From Bacteroidales bacterium (GTDB lineage: Bacteria; Bacteroidota; Bacteroidia; Bacteroidales; WCHB1-69), in the NCBI GenBank assembly GCA_017527945.1, contig JAFXPL010000048.1, positions 1-33,335 of the forward strand: a stretch of DNA of 33,335 bases, in the 5' to 3' direction. The first letter of the stretch is position 1. Each line of letters begins with the position of its first letter. Of the stretch, positions 1-6,737 are shown piece by piece. Below the pieces are notes generated by a model, which saw only the letters and a list, made by a program, of their open reading frames with translations, ran no database searches and was not told the origin of the DNA. The translations under genes and the position numbers were made by a program.

Positions 1-141
1 GAAATGGTTATGCCTGGTGATAACATCGAAATCACGGTGGATCTGCTCTCTGAAATCGCTCTGAACCAAAACCTCCGTTTCGCTATCCGTGAAGGTGGCC
101 GTACGGTCGGTGCTGGTCAGGTGACCGAAATCTTAGACTAA
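1..141 (+). CDS. tuf: Elongation factor Tu, C-terminal end (partial)
   Basis: The window opens in frame in the last 46 codons of a translation elongation factor Tu, ending in TAA at 139-141. The visible peptide contains [12 protein letters not shown] and [16 protein letters not shown], the highly conserved end of EF-Tu domain III. EF-Tu is the cytoplasmic GTPase that delivers aminoacyl-tRNA to the ribosome. The GTPase domain lies outside the window, so nothing can be said about the 5' end. A tRNA-Trp gene follows 54 nt downstream, as is usual in Bacteroidota. Identification is very secure. Confidence 0.97.
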   Translation, partial: EMVMPGDNIEITVDLLSEIALNQNLRFAIREGGRTVGAGQVTEILD

Positions 142-163
142 GATTTTACCAAACACCAATAAG

Positions 164-191
164 AATCGGGGTGCTCGTTTACACCCCGATT
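164..191 (+). terminator. Hairpin between tuf and tRNA-Trp
   Basis: ATCGGGGTG (165-173) pairs perfectly with CACCCCGAT (182-190) around an 8-nt loop, and A164-T191 extends the stem. Only three Ts follow, so it may be a weak terminator, an attenuator, or a processing or stability element separating tuf mRNA from the tRNA 5 nt downstream. Stem visible; role inferred. Confidence 0.6.
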
Positions 192-195
192 TCAC

Positions 196-266
196 AGGGG
201 AATAGTTTAAGGGCAGAATAGTGGTCTCCAAAACCATTGATGGGAGTTCGAATCTCTCTTCCCCTG
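196..266 (+). tRNA. trnW: tRNA-Trp (CCA anticodon)
   Basis: A complete cloverleaf can be folded by eye. The 7-bp acceptor stem pairs 196-202 with 259-265, with discriminator G266. The anticodon loop CTCCAAA has anticodon CCA and is closed by GTGGT/ACCAT. The T arm GGGAG-TTCGAAT-CTCTC is at 242-258. The 3' CCA is not encoded: the bases after G266 are CAA. The position directly after tuf matches the common Bacteroidota tuf-trnW arrangement and supports the call. Confidence 0.96.
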
Positions 267-270
267 CAAA

Positions 271-298
271 AAGGCTCGGTTTCTAACCGGGCCTTTTC
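271..298 (+). terminator. Rho-independent terminator after tuf-trnW
   Basis: An 11-bp stem pairs 271-281 with 285-295, with one T-G wobble and a 3-nt loop, and ends in TTTT at 294-297. It begins 5 nt after the tRNA and should end the tuf-trnW transcript, separating it from the wbp operon. Confidence 0.88.
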
Positions 299-459
299 AT
301 TTATAACCCACCCCAACATCAGGTGAGAGCACACAAAATTGGGATTCACCACAATCTATTGGCAATATGCATTCGGAATTTATGTACCATTACTCTGAAA
401 TTGTAAGGACACATCATGCAGCGGCAATTTCATTTGTCTGTGTGTATTAATAATTTGTG

Positions 460-467
460 TACCTTTG
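460..467 (+). promoter_or_regulatory. Bacteroidota -7 element for the wbpE operon
   Basis: TACCTTTG matches the Bacteroidota sigma-ABfr -7 consensus TAnnTTTG and lies 21 nt before the wbpE ATG. A well-placed -33 TTG is not obvious; the nearest, at 434-436, gives a long 23-nt spacer. The inverted repeat GAAATTG (397-403) / CAATTTC (425-431) lies just upstream and could be an operator. Confidence 0.65.
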
Positions 468-488
468 CGCCCTTAAAATTCGAATAGA

Positions 489-1616
489 ATGAAGCCGATA
501 CAAATGGTGGATCTGAAAGGCCAATATCTCCGCGCCAAAACCGAAATTGACGCCGCCATCCAACACGTATTGGCATCCACACATTTCATTCAAGGCGAAA
601 GTGTTGCCCTGTTCGAAAACAATCTATCGAAATACACGGGTTCAAAACATGTTATCAGCTGCGGGAACGGCACCGATGCCCTGACCGCAGCATTGATGAC
701 TTTGGAGATCGGTCCCGGTGACGAGGTCATCACCACCCCTTTCACTTTCATCGCCACAGTTGAGGCCATCGCCCTTGTCGGTGCCAAACCCGTCTTGGTG
801 GATGTTAACGAAGAAACGTTCACCTTGAATCCTGAACTGTTGGAAAAAGCCATCAACTTGAACACGAAAGCGATTATTCCCGTCCATTTGTTCGGACAAT
901 GCGCCGATATGTCGCCGATTCTGGAAATAGCAAAAAAACACGGTCTGAAGGTGATAGAGGATGCCTGCCAAGCCATTGGAACAGAATACACTTTTCCCGA
1001 CGGCACCGTAAAACAGGCCGGCACCATGGGCGACATCGGTTGCTTCTCCTTCTTTCCCTCGAAAAACCTGGGCGGATATGGTGACGGTGGTGCCCTAATG
1101 ACCAATGACGAATTCATGGCCAACAAGCTCCGTTCCATCTGCCGCCATGGCTCCTCTGAACGCTACAAACATGACCTCATCGGCTTCAACTCCCGCCTCG
1201 ACACCATTCAAGCAGCCATTCTGAATGTAAAAATCAACTACCTAAATGAGTATATAAAGGCACGTCGGAAAGCTGCAAAATTCTATAAATCAGAACTATA
1301 CAAACTGGATTGGCTAAAACTCCCGACTTCCGCTCCCTACTCTACCCACACCTACCATCAATTCACTATAAGAATAAAAAATAGGAAACGCGACAAACTG
1401 AAAACCTGCTTAGAAGAGAAAAGCATACCATCCGCCGTCTATTACCCCTGCCCCGTCCATCTACAGCCCGCCTACAAATTCCTTAAACATAAGCCTGGCG
1501 ACTTTCCAATATCCGAACAGCTGAGTCAAGAGGTACTATCACTACCCATGCACACTGAACTCAACTCTGAACAACTGCAATATATTTGCCAAACCATCGT
1601 TAACTGCCCACTATGA
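489..1616 (+). CDS. wbpE: DegT/DnrJ/EryC1-family sugar aminotransferase, WbpE-like
   Basis: This 375-aa PLP enzyme belongs to the DegT/DnrJ/EryC1/StrS sugar-nucleotide aminotransferases. The family signature is visible: SCGNGTDAL near residue 58 for cofactor binding, EDACQA with D158 contacting the pyridine nitrogen, and SFFPSKNLGG with the Schiff-base lysine at K192. The best-fitting role is the WbpE/WlbC step, amination of UDP-2-acetamido-3-keto-glucuronate. This rests on the neighbour: the stop overlaps the start of a WbpD-type acetyltransferase by 4 nt (ATGA at 1613-1616), and a WbpB-type dehydrogenase occurs at 22304-23269. Base composition falls to about 35% GC over 1201-1320 (hand count) against about 60% just before. 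The family is certain; the substrate is inferred. Confidence 0.9.
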   Translation: MKPIQMVDLKGQYLRAKTEIDAAIQHVLASTHFIQGESVALFENNLSKYTGSKHVISCGNGTDALTAALMTLEIGPGDEVITTPFTFIATVEAIALVGAKPVLVDVNEETFTLNPELLEKAINLNTKAIIPVHLFGQCADMSPILEIAKKHGLKVIEDACQAIGTEYTFPDGTVKQAGTMGDIGCFSFFPSKNLGGYGDGGALMTNDEFMANKLRSICRHGSSERYKHDLIGFNSRLDTIQAAILNVKINYLNEYIKARRKAAKFYKSELYKLDWLKLPTSAPYSTHTYHQFTIRIKNRKRDKLKTCLEEKSIPSAVYYPCPVHLQPAYKFLKHKPGDFPISEQLSQEVLSLPMHTELNSEQLQYICQTIVNCPL

Positions 1617-2188
1617 GAGAGTATTTTGCACATGAAACGGCCGTCTTAGACGAAGGATGCCAAATTGGTTCAGGAACCAGAATCTGGCACTTCACGCACG
1701 TTATGCCGGAAGCAGTTATCGGGCAAAACTGCACTATTGGACAGAACGTATTGATAGCCAACCATGTAACCATCGGTAATCAAGTAAAAGTACAGAACAA
1801 TGTATCTGTTTATGAGGGTGTTATATGCGAGAACAACGTGTTCCTCGGACCATCGATGGTGTTTACGAACGTCCTCAATCCGAGGGCTTTCATCGAGCGA
1901 AAGCACGAATTTCGACCGACACGGGTATGCTGCGGAGCCACCATCGGTGCCAATGCCACCATTGTTTGCGGACATACCATCGGACGCTATGCCCTCATCG
2001 GAGCTGGGGCGGTCGTGACCCGCGATGTGCCCGACTATGCCCTTGTTGCAGGTAATCCCGCCCGGCAAACCGGATGGGTGAGCGAAAACGGCTGCAAACT
2101 TTCGTTCGACGAAAAAGGCCTCGCCGTCTGTCCCGAAACCGAACAAATATACCAACTAACGAATAACCAAGTCAAAAGAATAAAATAA
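1613..2188 (+). CDS. wbpD: UDP-2-acetamido-3-amino-glucuronate N-acetyltransferase, WbpD/WlbB-like
   Basis: This 191-aa left-handed beta-helix acyltransferase carries a run of hexapeptide repeats (IGQNCTIGQNVLIANHVTIG and onward) and the segment FIERKHEFRPTRV typical of WbpD/WlbB. The family acetylates the 3-amino group of UDP-2-acetamido-3-amino-2,3-dideoxy-glucuronate with acetyl-CoA in the cytoplasm. Length agrees with known WbpD proteins. The start ATG at 1613 overlaps the wbpE stop, a sign of translational coupling. The stop is separated by one base from the next ATG at 2190, so the three genes almost certainly share a transcript. The product would feed LPS or glycan assembly. No glycosyltransferase or epimerase gene is adjacent. 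Confidence 0.9.
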   Translation: MREYFAHETAVLDEGCQIGSGTRIWHFTHVMPEAVIGQNCTIGQNVLIANHVTIGNQVKVQNNVSVYEGVICENNVFLGPSMVFTNVLNPRAFIERKHEFRPTRVCCGATIGANATIVCGHTIGRYALIGAGAVVTRDVPDYALVAGNPARQTGWVSENGCKLSFDEKGLAVCPETEQIYQLTNNQVKRIK

Positions 2189-2189
2189 A

Positions 2190-4790
2190 ATGGGCAAGAA
2201 AATTCTACGTATTCTTTTGATTATCATTATTTTAACAGTATTTAAGACCACTGCTTTCGCTACACACCAGCGTGCGGGCGAAATCAGTTACACCTACGTC
2301 TCGGGACTAACCTACGAATTTACCATTACCACCTACACCTACACGCCAAGTCCCGCCGACCGACCCCAAATTGAAGTGTTTTGGGGCGACGGTACCTCTT
2401 CTGAAATCGACCGCTACGTCAAAGTAAACTTAGACAACAACATCAGCCGGAACGTCTATATCACACAACACACATTCCCCGCCGCCGGCACGTTCCATGT
2501 CACCTTCGAAGACCCGAATCGCAACGCCGGCATTGTCAATATCCCCAGTTCGGTGGAAATCCCATTCTTCATTGAAACCATCCTGATTATCAATCCGTTC
2601 ATCGGCGGAAACTCCTCGCCAAAGCTATTGAACCCACCCCTTGACAACGCCTGCACCAACGTGCCATTCTACCACAATCCCGGAGCCTACGACGAAGACG
2701 GCGACAGTCTCTCCTTCCGGCTCATCAACTGCCGAGGCTATAACGGCGAGGAGATACCGGGCTACTCCATGCCAAATGCCTCGCATTACCTCGAAATCGA
2801 CCCCTTGACCGGCGACTTGACGTGGGACTCCCCTACCATGGCCGGAGAATACAACATCGCCATCCTCATCGAAGAATGGCGAAACGGCGTGCTGATCGGA
2901 AGTATGGTGCGCGACATGCAGATTACCGTTGCGCCCTGCGACAACGAGCCACCAGTAGTGGAAGTGAACGACACATGCGTCATCGCCGGAAGCAGAGTTG
3001 ATTTGCTGGTTTACGTCTCCGACAGCACGTCCACACGCGTCACACTGTCTGCCACAGGCGAACCATTCCTGCTCAGCGAATCACCCGCACAATTTGCCGA
3101 AATCAACGAGTCCGTACCGTATTTCACACATTTCGTGTGGAATACAACCTGTAACCATATCAAACTCAGTCCGTACGAGGTCATCTTCAAAGCAAAAGAC
3201 AACGGCCCGCAGGTGGAATTGGTTTCATTCAAAACACTGCGCATCCGTGTCATCGGACCCGCCCCTGAAAATCTGAACGCATTCCCCGAAGGAAATGTAA
3301 TCCACCTGGATTGGCAGCACGACAGTTGCTCCAATGCCATCGGATACGACATTTACCGAAGAAATGGAGAGGACGATTTCGAGCCCGATTCATGTCAGAC
3401 AGGACTCCCCGCCGAAGCTGGATACACAAAAATCGGAACCACTTTCGGATGGGCAGACACCTCCTTCACCGACGATGGTTCCGTCCAGCCGCTGTACCAC
3501 GGCAACGAATACTGCTATCGCGTTGTCGCCCTTTTTCCCGACGGTTCGGAAAGCATCGTGTCCGAAAAAGTGTGCGCCCACATCGCGAATGATGCCCCCA
3601 TCATCATTAACACCGACGTGGTCACTACCGACAACGAACACGGCAACATTCTTATACGCTGGCTCTTTCCGCCGGAAATCGACTCGACAGCCTTCCCTCC
3701 TCCCTACCTGTTCCAACTTTTCAGAATTTCAGCGGAACATGGTGAGGAGTTTATCATCTCCGTCGATGCGCCACAAAGCCCGAGTGACACTATCTCTTAC
3801 CTGGACCACGATTTGAACACGTCAGATTTTGACTACACCTATAAGGTGAGCATTTCAAATTCAGACACGCTGATTGAAAATTCCGACCCTGCTACTTCCA
3901 TTTTCCTATCCATCGCCTCGGCCGACAAGCGGCTGCATCTCTCCTGGACAAACGTCCAGCCTTGGAACAACATTCTTTTCACTGTCTATCGGCTCAATGA
4001 ACACACTCAAGACTGGGATTCTCTTGCAACTGTTCCTGAAACTCATTACACGGATTACAATCTGGAAAACGGCAAGGAATATTGCTACTACATCAAGGCG
4101 GAAGGGTATTACTGGCTGCCCGACACCATTGGACCGCTCTTCAACCGGTCGCAACAGGAATGCGCCGAGCCCTACGACAACGAGCCGCCCGAACTGCCCG
4201 AAATCAGCATCGCCACCGACTGCCAGAACGTGGAATTCAACTGGTTGTTCAGTTCCGACTCCGCCGCCACCGACGCCGTCCATTACTACATTTACTACAA
4301 ACCGACCCTTGACGGCACCTTCACTTGCGTCGATTCGTTCGACAACACGGAAATCTGCCATCCCGTGCCCTGCAACTACAGCATCCAGGCCACCGGAGCG
4401 GAAGTGCTGGTAGGCTGCTACGCCATGCGCATTGCCGACAGCAACCGAAACCTCACCCCGCTCACTGACTCCGTCTGCATTGATGTTTATGAGTGCCTCG
4501 ACTATCATTTCCCCAACGTATTCACCCCAAACGATGATGGGATAAACGATATTTTCACCCCCTTCATGCCCTATTCGGGAGTCACAAAGGTGGAGATGGA
4601 AATCTACAACCGTTGGGGCAAACGGGTGTTCCGCACCACCAATCCCGACATTCTTTGGGACGGCACCGACGAGACCACCAAACAAGCCAGTTCCGACGGA
4701 GTCTATTACTACGGCTGCAAACTGTTCGTCAACACGTTAGCCGGCGAAGTCAACTTCCTGTTAAACGGCTCCATCACCCTCATCCGATAA
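2190..4790 (+). CDS. Secreted multidomain protein with type B T9SS sorting domain
   Basis: This 866-aa protein begins with a signal peptide (hydrophobic LLIIIILTVF, likely cleavage near AFA-THQ at residue 24). A Bacteroidota-type N-terminal module starts THQRAGEISYTY and includes WGDGTSSE, reminiscent of PKD-like beta domains. Two fibronectin-III-like stretches lie near residues 356-465 and 576-655. The last 98 residues (769-866) form a gliding-motility-associated C-terminal domain: PNVFTPNDDGINDIF, IYNRWGKRVF, WDGTDE, DGVYYYG and final SITLIR. Such type B domains direct export through the T9SS. It should be a surface or released adhesin-like protein; no catalytic motif is visible. It follows wbpD after one base, implying co-transcription. 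A PorP/SprF-like partner, often needed for type B cargo, is absent from the window. Confidence 0.92.
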   Translation: MGKKILRILLIIIILTVFKTTAFATHQRAGEISYTYVSGLTYEFTITTYTYTPSPADRPQIEVFWGDGTSSEIDRYVKVNLDNNISRNVYITQHTFPAAGTFHVTFEDPNRNAGIVNIPSSVEIPFFIETILIINPFIGGNSSPKLLNPPLDNACTNVPFYHNPGAYDEDGDSLSFRLINCRGYNGEEIPGYSMPNASHYLEIDPLTGDLTWDSPTMAGEYNIAILIEEWRNGVLIGSMVRDMQITVAPCDNEPPVVEVNDTCVIAGSRVDLLVYVSDSTSTRVTLSATGEPFLLSESPAQFAEINESVPYFTHFVWNTTCNHIKLSPYEVIFKAKDNGPQVELVSFKTLRIRVIGPAPENLNAFPEGNVIHLDWQHDSCSNAIGYDIYRRNGEDDFEPDSCQTGLPAEAGYTKIGTTFGWADTSFTDDGSVQPLYHGNEYCYRVVALFPDGSESIVSEKVCAHIANDAPIIINTDVVTTDNEHGNILIRWLFPPEIDSTAFPPPYLFQLFRISAEHGEEFIISVDAPQSPSDTISYLDHDLNTSDFDYTYKVSISNSDTLIENSDPATSIFLSIASADKRLHLSWTNVQPWNNILFTVYRLNEHTQDWDSLATVPETHYTDYNLENGKEYCYYIKAEGYYWLPDTIGPLFNRSQQECAEPYDNEPPELPEISIATDCQNVEFNWLFSSDSAATDAVHYYIYYKPTLDGTFTCVDSFDNTEICHPVPCNYSIQATGAEVLVGCYAMRIADSNRNLTPLTDSVCIDVYECLDYHFPNVFTPNDDGINDIFTPFMPYSGVTKVEMEIYNRWGKRVFRTTNPDILWDGTDETTKQASSDGVYYYGCKLFVNTLAGEVNFLLNGSITLIR

Positions 4791-4820
4791 AAAAGGCCTT
4801 CTCCATCACTGAAGAAAGCC
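4789..4820 (-). terminator. Terminator of the DUF937 gene
   Basis: Read on the minus strand, GGCTTTCT pairs with AGAAGGCC (4813-4820 with 4795-4802) as eight pairs including one G-U wobble, followed by TTTTTT at 4794-4789. On the plus strand the wobble becomes a C-A mismatch, so the hairpin favours minus-strand RNA. Its T run overlaps the stop codon of the convergent T9SS cargo gene. Confidence 0.75.
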
Positions 4821-4868
4821 ATTTCAAGCAATCAAGCTCTAAGCTCTTAATTCGATAAACTCCAAGCA

Positions 4869-5360
4869 CTATTTCTTGAACATTTTCCCGAGCAGGCCAC
4901 CGAGCAGTTTGCCTGCACCGGAACCCGAATTGGAAGCACCACCGAGCAGACTGCCGAGCAGATTGCCGATATTGCCGCCGACATTGTTCTTGCCGAGAAC
5001 ATTCAACAAATTCGGAGCAACAGAAGCCAAGATGTTGTTCACCTGATCGTTGGGGGTGCTGGTCTGTTTGCCCAATCCGGCAATCACAGAGGCCAGATTG
5101 CCGCCAAAGATTTTCTGCAGAATCTTCTGGCCGTCTTCCAAATTGAGCCCGAGTCCCTGTCCTGCATGGTTGCTGAGCGCTTGAGTCAAAGCAGCGGCAC
5201 CCGCTGCAGTACCCGCATTCTTTTGCATGGCACTCAAGAATTTGGGAATAGCCGCTTGAATCACGGACATGATTTTGTTCGTGTCGATGTTGAACTTCTT
5301 GGCAATCTCGCCAATCAGGTTGTTGCCGGTGATGGAGGAAATGATGCTGTTTAAATCCAT
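4869..5360 (-). CDS. DUF937 family protein
   Basis: This 163-aa protein has no signal peptide and matches the DUF937 pattern: helical glycine/alanine-rich segments such as MDLNSIISSITGNNLI at the start and a low-complexity GGNIGNLLGSLLGG tail rich in Gly, Leu and Asn, ending in basic GKMFKK. The family has no established biochemical function. It is a single-gene unit: a -7 element lies 39 nt upstream (5399-5406) and a terminator downstream (4789-4820). It is convergent with the T9SS cargo gene at 2190. The N-terminal half looks globular and helical; the C-terminal Gly/Ser-rich part resembles a flexible or aggregation-prone tail. The reading frame is clear; family assignment is from memory. 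Confidence 0.82.
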   Translation of the reverse strand: MDLNSIISSITGNNLIGEIAKKFNIDTNKIMSVIQAAIPKFLSAMQKNAGTAAGAAALTQALSNHAGQGLGLNLEDGQKILQKIFGGNLASVIAGLGKQTSTPNDQVNNILASVAPNLLNVLGKNNVGGNIGNLLGSLLGGASNSGSGAGKLLGGLLGKMFKK

Positions 5361-5398
5361 AGTGATGATTTTTTAAGATCTTGATTATAAATATGGGG

Positions 5399-5406
5399 CA
5401 AAAATA
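5399..5406 (-). promoter_or_regulatory. -7 element for the DUF937 gene
   Basis: The plus strand reads CAAAAATA, which is TATTTTTG on the minus strand and matches TAnnTTTG. It lies 39 nt before the ATG. A TTG (5429-5431 complement) lies 22 nt upstream, slightly longer than the usual spacer. Confidence 0.65.
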
Positions 5407-5518
5407 CACTTTATTCCAACATGCTGTTCAAATAAAATCATTTTTCGCACAGATTGCGGTGACAGCGGGCAATCCTTTCCCGCAGCCATTTATCGTCTTC
5501 TAATTTCAACGCGGTACA

Positions 5519-6607
5519 CTACCGTATCAATGTCACAGAGCCTTTCGCTGTTCGCTCTTTCTCCCCTCGCGGCTTGTAGCACACGAGAACCACATACACG
5601 CCTTCCGGCTTGTGATCTCCGTCCCAGCCGCGTGACAAATCATCGGTGCGGAAAATCATATTGCCCCATCGGTCGAAAATTTCCATTCGGTAGCTCTCTA
5701 TCTCACTGGGGGCGCTGAAGACGGGCCGAAATTCTGGATTGAGCTGGTTGCCGCCGGGCGTGAAAACGTTGGGAAGGTAGAGCCGAAGCGAGGCGATTGT
5801 GTCGGGCACTGGCGTGACAGACGGGTCATCTACGACAGGGTCGGGGCCAGGGTCGGGGTCAGGATCGGGATTCACGGGAGCTCCGTCAAAGAGTACGCTG
5901 TCGATAAAGAACCGATAATCAATCGCTTGTGGGGAAAACCCATGATTTTGAAGCGGCCATTTCGGGTATTGCAAAAGCGAGTCGTTGAAGAAGGCCACAA
6001 AATAGGGCGGGGTCATGTTCTCGAACCCCGTCACGGTGAAGCGTTCCCACACGAGCCGGGCGGCGGTAAGCTCCACAGTATCGATCCCTACGAAACTCCC
6101 CTTCCAATCGTTAGTGTCAGCGATATAGCCCACGGCAAGCCGACGTCGCAGACTGTCACCCAAATAGTTGGAACCATAGATTCCGTAGGAGAAAATGCTG
6201 AAGCTGACGCTTGTCGGCGGAGACTCCAATTCCGGGCTGATCAGTATAATCGTAAAACCGCTTGGTATAGGAGTTCCAGGCGGCCCTACATATCTGGATC
6301 CGACGCAGGCACTGTTTCCGGGCGGGTCGTCGGGGAACAGGTGGTTCTGCGTGCCGGCAATCTTCCCTCCATGGTCGTCGAAATTCTCGCGCCAGCAGTG
6401 GTCTTCCCCAATAAGGACCGAAGTCTGAATGAAGTCCCACCATGTATGGCTGTCGAAGTCCTCGTAATACGGCAGTGCCTTCGGCGGACAATCCTGTGCA
6501 ATGACCCGCGTACAACAGCCCGCAGCGACAACAACCAATGCCAACAAGGCCTGGATAAAAATTTCGACAATAATCTTTTTACACCCTATGTTTATCGTAT
6601 GGATCAT
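5519..6607 (-). CDS. Secreted protein with Asp-Pro linker and type B T9SS sorting domain
   Basis: The protein is 362 aa from the ATG at 6607. The frame opens further upstream, but a -7 element at 6666-6673 implies transcription starts after that extension, and the 6607 start gives a proper signal peptide (FIQALLALVVVAAG, cleavage near VIA-QDC). Residues about 30-230 are an all-beta, adhesin-like ectodomain (ALPYYEDFDSHTWWDF, FTIILISPELESP) resembling cleaved-adhesin jelly rolls. A linker of repeated Asp-Pro follows, then a type B T9SS domain at 276-362 (LPNVFTPGGNQLNPEF, IFDRWGNMIFR, WDGDHKPEGVY, final GSVTLIR). Predicted role: surface-exported binding protein; the ligand is unknown. It is transcribed divergently from the sugar symporter. 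Confidence 0.87.
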   Translation of the reverse strand: MIHTINIGCKKIIVEIFIQALLALVVVAAGCCTRVIAQDCPPKALPYYEDFDSHTWWDFIQTSVLIGEDHCWRENFDDHGGKIAGTQNHLFPDDPPGNSACVGSRYVGPPGTPIPSGFTIILISPELESPPTSVSFSIFSYGIYGSNYLGDSLRRRLAVGYIADTNDWKGSFVGIDTVELTAARLVWERFTVTGFENMTPPYFVAFFNDSLLQYPKWPLQNHGFSPQAIDYRFFIDSVLFDGAPVNPDPDPDPGPDPVVDDPSVTPVPDTIASLRLYLPNVFTPGGNQLNPEFRPVFSAPSEIESYRMEIFDRWGNMIFRTDDLSRGWDGDHKPEGVYVVLVCYKPRGEKERTAKGSVTLIR

Positions 6608-6665
6608 AGCTTTTCCAGTATCTTCTTCCACACTATAGTCGCACGAGATTGCATTTTCGTTACAG

Positions 6666-6673
6666 CAAAAGTA
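6666..6673 (-). promoter_or_regulatory. -7 element for the type B cargo gene at 5519-6607
   Basis: CAAAAGTA on the plus strand is TACTTTTG on the minus strand. It lies 58 nt upstream of the ATG at 6607 and downstream of the earlier in-frame ATG at 6697, which argues against that longer start. It is about 35 bp from the opposing -7 element of the symporter gene. Confidence 0.65.
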
Positions 6674-6707
6674 AAAAAAGCATATTCCATCATTCACTAA
6701 AAAAACG

Positions 6708-6715
6708 TACTTTTG
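6708..6715 (+). promoter_or_regulatory. -7 element for the sodium/sugar symporter gene
   Basis: TACTTTTG matches TAnnTTTG exactly and lies 22 nt before the ATG at 6738. No TTG is found at the expected -33 position, so the promoter may be weak or activator-dependent. Confidence 0.65.
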
Positions 6716-6737
6716 CGCCCGACAAATTCTGAATCGT

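Noticed and set aside
5407..5518. A possible short coding remnant after the stop of the type B cargo gene (in-frame peptide containing DDKWLRERIARCHRNL).
   Set aside because: It has no start codon, is only about 23 codons long and cannot be assigned to a family by eye.
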